A stretch of DNA of 64,000 nucleotides from Clostridiales bacterium (GTDB taxonomy: Bacteria > Bacillota > Clostridia > Christensenellales > Aristaeellaceae), in contig SFET01000014.1 in NCBI GenBank assembly GCA_004557125.1, forward strand, positions 20,164 to 84,163. The letters run 5' to 3'. The notes beneath the pieces were generated by a model. It was not told where the DNA came from, did no database searches, and saw only the letters and a program-made list of their open reading frames with translations. Below, in pieces: positions 50,494 to 57,801 of this stretch. The first letter of the stretch is position 1. Every line of letters begins with the position of its first letter. Both the position numbers and the translations under genes were made by a program.

Positions 50494-51327
50494 ATGTCGC
50501 CGCAAGAACTGATCATGATTTTTAAGGATACGCAAAAAATCATCGCCGAAGATCCGGTTTTACAGCAACACACCCTGCGTACCCAGGCTTCCAGTCAATT
50601 GTATCTGGAAAACTATACATCATCTCTTCGCCAAATAAAGGGAGACCTTAAAGTCGATGTCCTTGAAAATACTACATTTCGGTGTGCAAGGGAATCCTCA
50701 GAACCTGGATTGAGAATAGCAGTTTTGAATTTTGCAAATCCTCGTGAGCCTGGTGGAGGCGTTCTTCGGGGCGCTATGACTCAGGAAGAATGCTTGTGCA
50801 GATGCAGTAATTTGTATAACGCCCTTGCACAGCCGTATTTTCTGAGACATTACTATCAGTATCATTGCCGTAATTGCGACAATTTCTTCTCAGACCGTCT
50901 GATTTATTCTCCGAATGTAACAGTAATTAAATCCGATGACACAATTCCACAGGTATTATCAGAACCGTTTTTTGTGGATGTCATTACCTGTGCTGCTCCG
51001 TACATAAATAACCAGTTATTACGAACGGACCAGGAACTACTGTCTATCTACGAGTCACGAATAAAGAACATCTTGGAAGTGGCCATGTCCAATGATGTGG
51101 ACATCCTGATTCTTGGCGCATTTGGATGCGGTGCCTTTCATAATGATCCCTCACTCATGGCAAAAGCTTTTTCCAATATGTTGATTCGGGATGAATACGC
51201 ACAGTATTTTAAGAAGGTAAAATTCGCGATCAAACGTACAGGGGATTTCTGTCAAAATCTTTGTTCCTTTGAAGAAGCTTTTTATGGAATTTCGGTTGAA
51301 GGAAATAAGAGACGGTTCTGGATGTAA
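50494..51327 (+). CDS. TIGR02452/PARG-like ADP-ribose glycohydrolase family protein
   Basis: A 277-residue protein. I start at ATG 50494, seven bases after AAAGGA; an in-frame ATG six bases earlier is too close to that site. Family hallmarks are AVLNFANPREPGGGVLRGA followed by TQEECLCRCSNLY, the Gly-rich ADP-ribose loop and catalytic acidic pair of microbial PARG (DUF2263/TIGR02452). DVITCAAPY and LILGAFGCGAFHNDP are typical macrodomain-fold strands. It probably removes or binds ADP-ribose. Codon usage is AT-richer than its neighbours, consistent with transfer. Cargo of cassette 1; the biological role is unknown. Confidence 0.85.
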   Translation: MSPQELIMIFKDTQKIIAEDPVLQQHTLRTQASSQLYLENYTSSLRQIKGDLKVDVLENTTFRCARESSEPGLRIAVLNFANPREPGGGVLRGAMTQEECLCRCSNLYNALAQPYFLRHYYQYHCRNCDNFFSDRLIYSPNVTVIKSDDTIPQVLSEPFFVDVITCAAPYINNQLLRTDQELLSIYESRIKNILEVAMSNDVDILILGAFGCGAFHNDPSLMAKAFSNMLIRDEYAQYFKKVKFAIKRTGDFCQNLCSFEEAFYGISVEGNKRRFWM

Positions 51328-51354
51328 TGTTGTCCCTAATAACAATCACTCGTG
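51326..51354 (+). repeat. 29-bp cassette end repeat, copy 1
   Basis: It contains TTGTCCCTAATAACAA followed by TCACTCGTG. It matches the copy at 53024-53052 at 28 of 29 positions. A small inverted pair TTGT/ACAA is inside. It abuts a spoIVB tail on its right. Confidence 0.85.
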
Positions 51355-51474
51355 TCGGGGAGTCCGATCATCCAGGATGGAAAGCTGGTGGGGGCTGTGA
51401 CACATGTTCTTGTGAATGATCCGACGAGAGGATATGGGATTTTCATTGAAAATATGCTGGATGCGGCGGGGTGA
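51355..51474 (+). pseudogene. Second copy of the spoIVB 3' end (39 codons)
   Basis: From the Ser codon to TGA it encodes the same 39 residues as the end of the intact gene. There are seven nucleotide differences from 50282-50401, all at third positions and silent. It has no start codon or ribosome binding site of its own, so it is a displaced tail. Confidence 0.9.
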
Positions 51475-51480
51475 ATACTT

Positions 51481-51510
51481 GACAGGGGCAGATTTTGCCC
51501 CTGTCTTTTT
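51481..51510 (+). terminator. Terminator after the second spoIVB tail
   Basis: GACAGGGGCA/TGCCCCTGTC perfect 10-bp stem followed by TTTTT. It is a near copy of 50408-50438. Confidence 0.9.
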
Positions 51511-51567
51511 CGGTATCCTATGTTATGATAAATAATAATGAAAATAATCATTGTAGAGGAGAAAAAC

Positions 51568-52545
51568 ATGGCTAAAATGAAAAAATGTGCTTGCTGTCTT
51601 CGGAGAATCTTCGGATGGCTGTTGATCGTGCTGGGCGGAATATCGGGTGTAAGCTCGGCTGTCTGTGCTTTGGTTGCGCTGTTTGGCGGGATGGAGATGG
51701 ACTCTTTTGGTGAGAGGATGAGATTTTTTGCGACAGCCCTTATGATGACAGCGGCCTTCTTTACAATCCTGTGGCTGGGGATTCGGTTGAAGAACAGCGG
51801 TCGCAGAAATATGGCGGCTGGCCGGGTGATGAATCCGTCTTTGCCTGCAAAAAAGAAAATGCAGCGGGCTACCAATGTAAAAGTTTTGGGTAAGTGTGAA
51901 AAATGTGGAGAGCCGCTTCATGCATTCCATTATTACAGGGACAATGCTTGCTTTACATATTGCGAAAAATGCGGTAATTCCAATCTGGCTGCTTTTGCCG
52001 CGCCATATAGAACGATAGAATTGAACTTCGACGGCCATCAGCGTGAAGGTTTCAGCCTTACTGTGGAAGTTGAAAAGTGGCCTTCCTTGGAACAGTGTTA
52101 CCTGCGGTGGTACGAATGGAATGAAACCGGTGGCTCTGATGTTAAGGTCGATTTACCGACAAACTATATGAGGGAACATACGGTTGAAGAATTTTTGGCG
52201 GAATACATATTGAAAGAGAATGACGCTACAAACTGTATCCCGTTTTCTATTAACGAAGGACTGCTTCGTCAAATAAGGAACAGATTAACGGAAAGTGGTG
52301 TCCTGCTGGAAAAGAGAACAGCCTATGCAGGTAAAATCACGGTTCAAGATGCGCTGAACACATTTTCTGAGGAAGAACAGCAGCGGTTTGAAAACCGCCT
52401 ATATCAGTATACTCAGAATACCGGCCGGGCCGACCTGAGTCCTGAGATAGCAGCGGCCAACCGTGGATTGGTCTTCGTGGATGGACGGCCAGTAGCAAAG
52501 GAAGTTACCACGCGGCTGGATGAAATGCGAAATGCAGTTTCTTAG
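51568..52545 (+). CDS. Membrane protein with zinc-ribbon motif, unknown function
   Basis: A 325-residue protein starting at ATG 51568 behind AGAGGAG. The N-terminus is Cys-rich (KKCACCLRR). Two transmembrane helices follow (about 13-38 and 54-76). Next comes a CEKCGEPLHAFHYY...CEKCG zinc-ribbon pair (about 110-140) and then a soluble region of about 185 residues. I recognise no family. It is the first cargo gene of cassette 2, clearly AT-richer than the host genes. The next gene starts 12 bp later, so the two probably work together. Confidence 0.7.
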   Translation: MAKMKKCACCLRRIFGWLLIVLGGISGVSSAVCALVALFGGMEMDSFGERMRFFATALMMTAAFFTILWLGIRLKNSGRRNMAAGRVMNPSLPAKKKMQRATNVKVLGKCEKCGEPLHAFHYYRDNACFTYCEKCGNSNLAAFAAPYRTIELNFDGHQREGFSLTVEVEKWPSLEQCYLRWYEWNETGGSDVKVDLPTNYMREHTVEEFLAEYILKENDATNCIPFSINEGLLRQIRNRLTESGVLLEKRTAYAGKITVQDALNTFSEEEQQRFENRLYQYTQNTGRADLSPEIAAANRGLVFVDGRPVAKEVTTRLDEMRNAVS

Positions 52546-52557
52546 GACAATGCCGCT

Positions 52558-52995
52558 ATGATCTCTGAGAAAGAATTTGTACCTATTTCTATTCCAAATC
52601 TGGCAGGGTACCAAATGAAGATGCATACTGATTCTGGTGAAGAACATTGTTTTACACTAACCGGGCTTAAAGCATATTATCCAAACATGAGCAGCATGTG
52701 CGGGTACGGCTCCGATGAGTGGTGCTTTCACTGTAAATACAACGGTGAAAATTATATCTTGCGCTTCTGTGACGATTCCGGATATGGAACGATTTGGGAT
52801 TGCGCTTTGATCAACAAAGAAAATGCCGAACAATTGGAAAAACTGTCTGTAGTAGAATGGCTGAAATTGGTGCTAAAATCTGAAACCAAAATCTTTCATT
52901 TGCATCCGGATACGATCGACGCCGCAAAAAATATCGTACAGGCTACTTCTTCACGATGCGGACCTATAAGTGATAATGGTTTTTATGGGCGGTAA
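52558..52995 (+). CDS. Small unknown protein, partner of the cassette 2 membrane protein
   Basis: A 145-residue soluble protein with aromatic and Cys-rich composition (CGYGSDEWCFHCKYNG, then RFCDDSGYG). No signal or membrane segment is present. The ribosome binding site is weak (AGGA 14 bases upstream), suggesting translational coupling to the preceding gene. I do not recognise the family. Two-gene cargo of a membrane protein and a small cytosolic partner fits an immunity or defence pair, but nothing in the sequence shows this. Confidence 0.6.
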   Translation: MISEKEFVPISIPNLAGYQMKMHTDSGEEHCFTLTGLKAYYPNMSSMCGYGSDEWCFHCKYNGENYILRFCDDSGYGTIWDCALINKENAEQLEKLSVVEWLKLVLKSETKIFHLHPDTIDAAKNIVQATSSRCGPISDNGFYGR

Positions 52996-53023
52996 CGTCT
53001 TGTTGCGTTTCCCGGATTGAATA

Positions 53024-53052
53024 AATGTTGTCCCTAATGACAATCACTCGTG
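53024..53052 (+). repeat. 29-bp cassette end repeat, copy 2
   Basis: It contains TTGTCCCTAATGACAA followed by TCACTCGTG and differs from copy 1 at one base. It is followed directly by the diverged spoIVB tail. Confidence 0.85.
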
Positions 53053-53190
53053 AGCGGCAGTCCGATTATACAGGACGGCCGACTCGTGGGCGCTGTGACC
53101 CACGTTCTGGTCAATGATCCGACAACCGGCTACGGAATTTTCATCAAATACATGCTGGACGAGGCTGAAAGGAGGGACAGGAGCATTTGA
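53053..53190 (+). pseudogene. Third, diverged copy of the spoIVB 3' end, likely the original tail
   Basis: Begins AGCGGCAGTCCG (Ser-Gly-Ser-Pro) and encodes 45 residues. The core is closely similar to the other tails (SPIIQDGRLVGAVTHVLVND), but the C-terminus is longer and different (YMLDEAERRDRSI). Joined to 49142-50281 it gives one continuous SpoIVB frame. A GGACAGGAG/CTCCTGTCC hairpin (53175-53199) overlaps its end. Confidence 0.85.
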
Positions 53191-53251
53191 CTCCTGTCCA
53201 TATGTCTGCTTTTGTGATACAATCAGGTCAGACAGAATGGAGTGTGAGATC

Positions 53252-53653
53252 GTGAGCTGTATTCTCAAATCGGAAGGGTTTGCATTGGCGCTGAGGCTTC
53301 GGGTATTTGAAGAGGACATGTCGCATCCGGTGAACGCCACGATGAAGGTGGAGGTACAGTCGGAAGGCTTCTCCGGACAGGCCGACATGGATATCGACGT
53401 CAGAGCATTCGTCAGCTTTGCCGCCGATTGCAATGCGCTGTATGGGAAACTGCATGGAACCGCAGAGATTTGCGAATCCTTTGGGGACATGAAGCTCACT
53501 TTTCGCGGGGATGGACGCGGCTACATCCACGTGAGCGGTCAACTGAGCGATGGATGGAACGCGCTCACATTTCGAAATGCGGTGGATCAGACGTCCATGC
53601 GGGACTTCTGCGTTCAATTGAATGCGGCATGCGAAGCGTGCCCGACAAAATGA
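53252..53653 (+). CDS. WapI-family-like immunity protein
   Basis: A 133-residue protein. I prefer GTG 53252, ten bases after GGAG, to ATG 53237. The pattern KLHGTAEICESFGDMKLTFR, GYIHVSGQLSDG and LTFRNAVDQTSMRDFC resembles WapI-type immunity proteins, which neutralise polymorphic (Rhs/YD-repeat) toxins. No toxin gene is seen nearby, so it may be an orphan immunity gene. Composition is intermediate between cassettes and host genes. Confidence 0.6.
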   Translation: MSCILKSEGFALALRLRVFEEDMSHPVNATMKVEVQSEGFSGQADMDIDVRAFVSFAADCNALYGKLHGTAEICESFGDMKLTFRGDGRGYIHVSGQLSDGWNALTFRNAVDQTSMRDFCVQLNAACEACPTK

Positions 53654-53686
53654 TTTGCGCAAGGCGAAAAGACGGGAGGCAGGGCA

Positions 53687-54091
53687 ATGACGGTATTGCA
53701 CGATCTGACCTTTTACACCTTCCCGAACGAGGGCGAAACGGAATGCCTGCACATCGGCCTGTTTGCCTCCCACGGGGATGCGGCGGCGGTGGCGGCGCGG
53801 TATCGCGGCGAGGTTCCGGGGTTCAAGGATTACGACTGTGTGGCGAGGATCGAGGAGGTGCCCGTCGCCGATGCGGACGTGGATGCCCGCGAGCTGTGGC
53901 GCTTCGTCGGCTGGAACGTGGATGCGCGCGGCAACGAAGTGGATATCATCCGGAGCGCCTGTTATGGATCCCGCGCGGAGGCGGAAGCCGCGCTGGACTG
54001 CGCCATGCGGGAGACGCCCCGCCAGGAGTGGGCGATGAACCGCTGTATCGTCGGCCGGTGCGACTGGCAGGAGGGCTTCGTCCGCTCCTGA
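53687..54091 (+). CDS. Unknown small acidic protein
   Basis: A 134-residue protein starting at ATG 53687 behind GGGAGG. It is soluble, with no recognised motif. The sequence HIGLFASHGDAAAVAARYRG resembles a short alpha/beta unit repeated weakly at SACYGSRAEAEAALDCAM, perhaps an internal duplication. It is close behind the immunity-like gene (33 bp) and may share its transcript. Confidence 0.55.
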   Translation: MTVLHDLTFYTFPNEGETECLHIGLFASHGDAAAVAARYRGEVPGFKDYDCVARIEEVPVADADVDARELWRFVGWNVDARGNEVDIIRSACYGSRAEAEAALDCAMRETPRQEWAMNRCIVGRCDWQEGFVRS

Positions 54092-54139
54092 GGAAGATTC
54101 GCCCGAAACCCAGCGCGTGCCCTCCGGGGGCGCACAAGG

Positions 54140-54171
54140 AAAGGGCGGGACACAAAGCTGTCCCGCCCTTT
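54140..54171. terminator. Bidirectional terminator between converging genes
   Basis: AAAGGGCGGGACA/TGTCCCGCCCTTT, a perfect 13-bp stem with A- and T-rich ends, between the unknown gene (plus) and punA (minus). Confidence 0.85.
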
Positions 54172-54188
54172 CATCGTGGAAATGAACC

Positions 54189-55016
54189 TCAGCTCTCCGC
54201 GTGCCAATCGAGGATCAGCTGCCGTACCAGGGCGCAGAGCTTCGCGCTGCTCTCGCTGGCGACCCGCAGCACCTCGGCATGCTCGTGCTTCTTTTCGGCG
54301 ATGCCGGTGGCCATGTTGGTGATGCAGGAGAGTCCCAGCACCTGCATGCCCAGATAGTTGGCGGCGGTGACCTCCGGCACGGTGGACATGCCCACGGCGT
54401 CGGCGCCCAGCGCTGCGTAGGCGCGGATCTCCGCGGCGGTCTCGAAGCAGGGCCCGGAGAACAGCGCATACACGCCGCGCTGAAGGGTGATGCCCAGCTT
54501 GTCAGCGGCGGCGAGGGCCCTTTGCCGCTGGGGCAGGGCGTAGGCCTCGGACATGTCCGGGAAGCGGGGGCCGAAGCGCTCGTCGTTGGGGCCGATCAGC
54601 GAATTGCGGCCCAGCAGGTTGATGTGATCCTCGATGAGCATCAGATCCCCCGGCGTAAAGCTGCGGTTGATGCCGCCGCAGGCATTGGTGACGATCAGAC
54701 GCTCCACGCCCAGCAGCTTCATCACGTACACGGGATAGGCCACCTGGCGCATGTCGAAGCCCTCATAATAATGGAAGCGTCCCTGCATGGCGGCCACGGT
54801 TTCGCTGCCGATTCTGCCGATCACCAGGTTTCCGGCGTGGCCCTCCACGGTGGACTGGGGGAAGTTGGGGATATCCGCGTAGGGGATGACCACGCGCTCC
54901 TCCATGGCCTCCACCAGCGCGCCCAGGCCGCTGCCCAGGATGATGGCGATGCCGGGCCGCAGCTGCGTCTGCGCGAGAATGTACTGCGCCGATTGATTCA
55001 CTTGTTCGTAAAACAT
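54189..55016 (-). CDS. punA: Purine nucleoside phosphorylase (trimeric, PNP I type)
   Basis: A 275-residue enzyme that phosphorolyses inosine/guanosine. The start is ATG 55016 behind AAGGAGG. Motifs: IAIILGSGLGALVEAM (phosphate loop), GRFHYYEGFDMRQVAYPV, LIVTNACGGINRSF and MSTVPEVTAANYLGM. The length and these motifs match the trimeric mammalian-like class rather than hexameric DeoD. It is transcribed divergently from the ROK regulator. Confidence 0.93.
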   Translation of the reverse strand: MFYEQVNQSAQYILAQTQLRPGIAIILGSGLGALVEAMEERVVIPYADIPNFPQSTVEGHAGNLVIGRIGSETVAAMQGRFHYYEGFDMRQVAYPVYVMKLLGVERLIVTNACGGINRSFTPGDLMLIEDHINLLGRNSLIGPNDERFGPRFPDMSEAYALPQRQRALAAADKLGITLQRGVYALFSGPCFETAAEIRAYAALGADAVGMSTVPEVTAANYLGMQVLGLSCITNMATGIAEKKHEHAEVLRVASESSAKLCALVRQLILDWHAES

Positions 55017-55100
55017 GTGCGTATCCTCCTTGAAATATCGCAATTCCTGATATGAATATAGCGCAGCGCCGGCGGATTCGTCAAGGGTTCGGGCGGGGAG

Positions 55101-55129
55101 TTGCTTTTTTTTCACTTGTGCGCTATAAT
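55101..55129 (+). promoter_or_regulatory. Promoter of the ROK regulator
   Basis: TTGCTT (55101-55106), a 17-bp spacer and TATAAT (55124-55129). Confidence 0.7.
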
Positions 55130-55168
55130 CTGATATCAGGGGAAAACTGGCAAAAGGGGACTGTTCAC

Positions 55169-56401
55169 TTGGAAACGTATAGAAGAATGGACAGCCACAG
55201 GATGGCAATGCTCAACAAGCAGAGCGTGATGCGCTGCATCTCCAATCACGGGCCGATCAACCGCTCCGCGATTGCGAAAATGGTGGGTTTGAGCATACCG
55301 ACGGTCATGGAGATTACCGACAAGCTGCTGGAGCACGGCATGGTCGTGGCCGAGATGAAGCAGGGCAAGGGCCAGGGCAAGCGCCCGGAGCTGCTGCGGG
55401 TCTGCGGCGAGCACTTCCGCTTCATCGGCGTGGACGTGGGCCGCACCACCATCCGCATCGTGCTGGTGGGCCTGGATCAGCAGATCATCGACATGGTGAA
55501 GTACGCCACGGAGGATGTGCACTGCGCGCGGCGCTTCGTGGAGCGCATCTGTGCGGAGATCATGGGCCTGACCCAGCGCTCCGGCGTGGATATGGACACC
55601 ATCGTGGGCGTGTGCGTGGCCATGCCCGGACTGATCGAGCGGGAATCCGGACGGGTGATCTTCTCGCCCAACTTTGGCTGGGAGGACATCCCCCTGCAGG
55701 GGTGGATGAACGAGATCCTGCCCTTCGAGGTCATCGTGGAAAACGCTAACCGCGTGCAGGCGAGCTGGGAGGTCTTTCGCAATCCGGAAAACAACCGGCT
55801 GACGGTGCTGTGCGTGGGCCTGGGTTATGGCATCGGCGGCGGCCTGCTGCAGGCCGGAAAGCTGTATTACGGCGCCAGCGGCACCAGCGGCGAGGTGGGG
55901 CACATCCCGGTGTGCCACGATCCTTACGCCCGCTGCTCCTGCGGAAACGTCGGCTGCCTGGAGGCCGTGGCCTCCGGCGCGGCGCTGGCAGGCAAGGCCC
56001 GGGAGCTGGTGGAGCGCGGCGAGGATCCCGTGCTGGAGCAGCTCTGCGGCGGCGATCCCGAGCGCCTGGAGGCCAAGCTGGTGTTCGACGCGGCGCGCAT
56101 GGGGGATGCGCATGCGCGGCGGATCATCGATCAGACGGCGGAATACATCGGCGTGGCTCTGGCGGCGTGCATCAATCTGATGGATCCCGACCGCATCTAT
56201 CTGTGCGGCGGCATGATGAAGAACGGGCCGGAATTCCTGGAGAAGATCAAGGCCTGCACGCTGCGCCGGCAGATGCACAATGCGGGCCGCTGCGTGGTGA
56301 TCCTGCAGGGCGATCCCGATGAGTGGAACGTCGCCCGGGGCGCCGCGCGCGTGGTGCCCTACTACAACTGGAGCAAGGAGAGCCTCGCGTTCATGCGCTG
56401 A
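55169..56401 (+). CDS. ROK-family transcriptional regulator (XylR/NagC type)
   Basis: A 410-residue protein. I choose TTG 55169, eight bases after AAGGGGA; ATG 55187 is the alternative and has no ribosome binding site. The N-terminal winged helix-turn-helix (about 20-75, AIAKMVGLSIPTVMEITDKL) is followed by the ROK sugar-kinase-like domain. That domain includes GVDVGRTTIRIVL and the zinc/ROK signature CSCGNVGCLEAVASG. It likely represses the adjacent ABC/lyxose isomerase operon and releases with sugar. The gene ends at a strong terminator, so it is transcribed separately. Confidence 0.9.
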   Translation: METYRRMDSHRMAMLNKQSVMRCISNHGPINRSAIAKMVGLSIPTVMEITDKLLEHGMVVAEMKQGKGQGKRPELLRVCGEHFRFIGVDVGRTTIRIVLVGLDQQIIDMVKYATEDVHCARRFVERICAEIMGLTQRSGVDMDTIVGVCVAMPGLIERESGRVIFSPNFGWEDIPLQGWMNEILPFEVIVENANRVQASWEVFRNPENNRLTVLCVGLGYGIGGGLLQAGKLYYGASGTSGEVGHIPVCHDPYARCSCGNVGCLEAVASGAALAGKARELVERGEDPVLEQLCGGDPERLEAKLVFDAARMGDAHARRIIDQTAEYIGVALAACINLMDPDRIYLCGGMMKNGPEFLEKIKACTLRRQMHNAGRCVVILQGDPDEWNVARGAARVVPYYNWSKESLAFMR

Positions 56402-56447
56402 CGCAGATTGCGGAACCGCGCGGCCTGCGTCCTTGCAACGCGTTCGA

Positions 56448-56480
56448 GGGCGGACGGCAATGCCGTCCGCCCTTTTCTTT
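56448..56480 (+). terminator. Terminator of the ROK gene
   Basis: GGGCGGACGGCA/TGCCGTCCGCCC perfect 12-bp stem followed by TTTTCTTT. Confidence 0.9.
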
Positions 56481-56595
56481 GCGCGCGGGTTCTGACCGGC
56501 CCGATTTCTGTGTGGCAGGGATGGCAAATGCTAAATTTATCCGAGAAAACTTTCGAAATAATCCAATAATTCCTACATAAAGTGCAATTCTCTTA

Positions 56596-56624
56596 TTGAC
56601 AGAACATACGATTTTGTTTATAAT
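56596..56624 (+). promoter_or_regulatory. Consensus sigma-A promoter of the sugar operon
   Basis: TTGACA (56596-56601), a 17-bp spacer and TATAAT (56619-56624). This is a perfect consensus, so it would be strong unless repressed. Confidence 0.9.
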
Positions 56625-56631
56625 CTAATTG

Positions 56632-56644
56632 TTAGGAGACCTAA
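56632..56644 (+). promoter_or_regulatory. Palindromic candidate ROK operator
   Basis: TTAGG AGA CCTAA lies 7 bp past the -10, at the expected transcription start. Flanking ATT/AAT bases extend it loosely. A regulator bound here would block initiation. The ROK protein upstream is the likely binder. Confidence 0.65.
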
Positions 56645-56735
56645 GTTAATCACAACTGCGGGCGAGGCGACGAACCTTGAGAATCATGCGGTCCGACCGG
56701 ATTCAATGGCGGGCCGGGGAGCAAAGGAGAATGTT

Positions 56736-57728
56736 ATGAATACCGGAGCAAGCAAAAACAGCACCACCAAGGTACCGATTCTGAAGCGGTTTTTCATTCA
56801 GAGCTATTCCAGCGCGGTGAGCGCCTGTGTTCTGCTGGTACTGATCTTCTCGATCTTTACCGATTCCTTCCTTTCCTCGTACAACCTGTTCAACCTCTCC
56901 CGAACGGTTGCGAGCTACGGCTTCATCGCGGCTGCGCAGCTGATGGTGGCCGTCATCGGCGGCATGAACCTTTCGGTCGGCGCGGTTGGCGCGCTGTGCA
57001 CGGTCATCTGCGGTCTGCTGATGCAGAATCTGGGCCTGCCCACCATCCTGGTGGTGCCGATCACGGTGATTGCGGGTCTGATCTGCGGCTGGGTCAACGG
57101 CGTGCTGATCACCCGGCTGCGCCTGGCGCCCTTCGTCATCACCCTGGCGATGCAGTTCGTCTATGACGGCATTGCGACGGGCATCTCCCACGGTTACTCC
57201 TACACCGTCAACGAGGGCTTCTCGGATCTGGGCCGCGGCCGCTTCCTGGGCACCTCCCAGCTGTTCGCACTGTTCGTGCTGCTGGTGCTGATCCTCGTGG
57301 TGGTGTTCCGCTATACGCTGTTTGGCAGAAATGTGCTGGCCGTGGGCGGCAATGAATCCGCGGCGCGGCTCTCGGGTATCAAGGCCGACCGGATCACCAT
57401 TCTCTGCAACGCGCTCTCCTGCGGCCTGGCTGCAGTGGCCGCGATGCTGTGGACCTCCCGCACCGGCTCCGCCTCTCCCACCACCGGCGCAGACTGGATG
57501 CTCTACTCCTTCGCGGTGTGCGCCATCGGCGGCATCTCGCTCAACGGCGGCAACTTCACGGCCATCGGCTTCTTCTGCGGCGCCTGCATTCTGACCATGG
57601 TGCGCAACGGCCTGACCATGCTGAACGTGGACATCTACTTTGAGAAGGCCTTCCTGGGCGCGATCATCCTCATCGCGGTATCCGTGGAATCCCTGCGCAG
57701 CCGCGTCGCCAAGCGCATGATCACCTGA
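56736..57728 (+). CDS. Sugar ABC transporter permease (RbsC-like)
   Basis: A 330-residue membrane protein starting at ATG 56736 behind AAAGGAGA. About eight to ten hydrophobic segments are visible. The branched-chain/ribose permease signatures are VIGGMNLSVGAVGALCTVI near residue 70 and NVLAVGGNESAARLSGI near 200. It works with the binding protein and ATPase that follow. Confidence 0.9.
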   Translation: MNTGASKNSTTKVPILKRFFIQSYSSAVSACVLLVLIFSIFTDSFLSSYNLFNLSRTVASYGFIAAAQLMVAVIGGMNLSVGAVGALCTVICGLLMQNLGLPTILVVPITVIAGLICGWVNGVLITRLRLAPFVITLAMQFVYDGIATGISHGYSYTVNEGFSDLGRGRFLGTSQLFALFVLLVLILVVVFRYTLFGRNVLAVGGNESAARLSGIKADRITILCNALSCGLAAVAAMLWTSRTGSASPTTGADWMLYSFAVCAIGGISLNGGNFTAIGFFCGACILTMVRNGLTMLNVDIYFEKAFLGAIILIAVSVESLRSRVAKRMIT

Positions 57729-57801
57729 GGACAAGCAAACCTGTGCTCCACGGAGGCGCGACAGCGTTCATCCGTAAGAATAAAAAAAGGAGGATTCCCC
57801 A

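Larger units (their letters stand above)
50282..51354 (+). mobile_element. Candidate tail-restoring cassette 1 (PARG-like cargo)
   Basis: The block starts at the catalytic Ser codon of spoIVB. It contains a spoIVB tail (50282-50401), a terminator, a promoter, one AT-richer gene and a 29-bp end (51326-51354) shared with cassette 2. It ends in TG, immediately before the next tail copy. No recombinase lies inside. The boundaries come from the repeat structure. The mechanism is inferred. Confidence 0.6.
51355..53052 (+). mobile_element. Candidate tail-restoring cassette 2 (membrane protein plus small protein)
   Basis: Same plan as cassette 1: spoIVB tail, terminator, promoter-like sequence, two AT-richer genes, then the 29-bp end at 53024-53052 next to a further spoIVB tail. 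It is 1,698 bp long and has no recombinase. It is arranged head-to-tail with cassette 1. Confidence 0.6.

Noticed and set aside
50282..53190. Assembly error as the explanation for the triplicated spoIVB tail
   Set aside because: The three tails differ at many sites, two only silently. Distinct cargo and a shared 29-bp end lie between them, which a collapsed or repeated assembly would not create.
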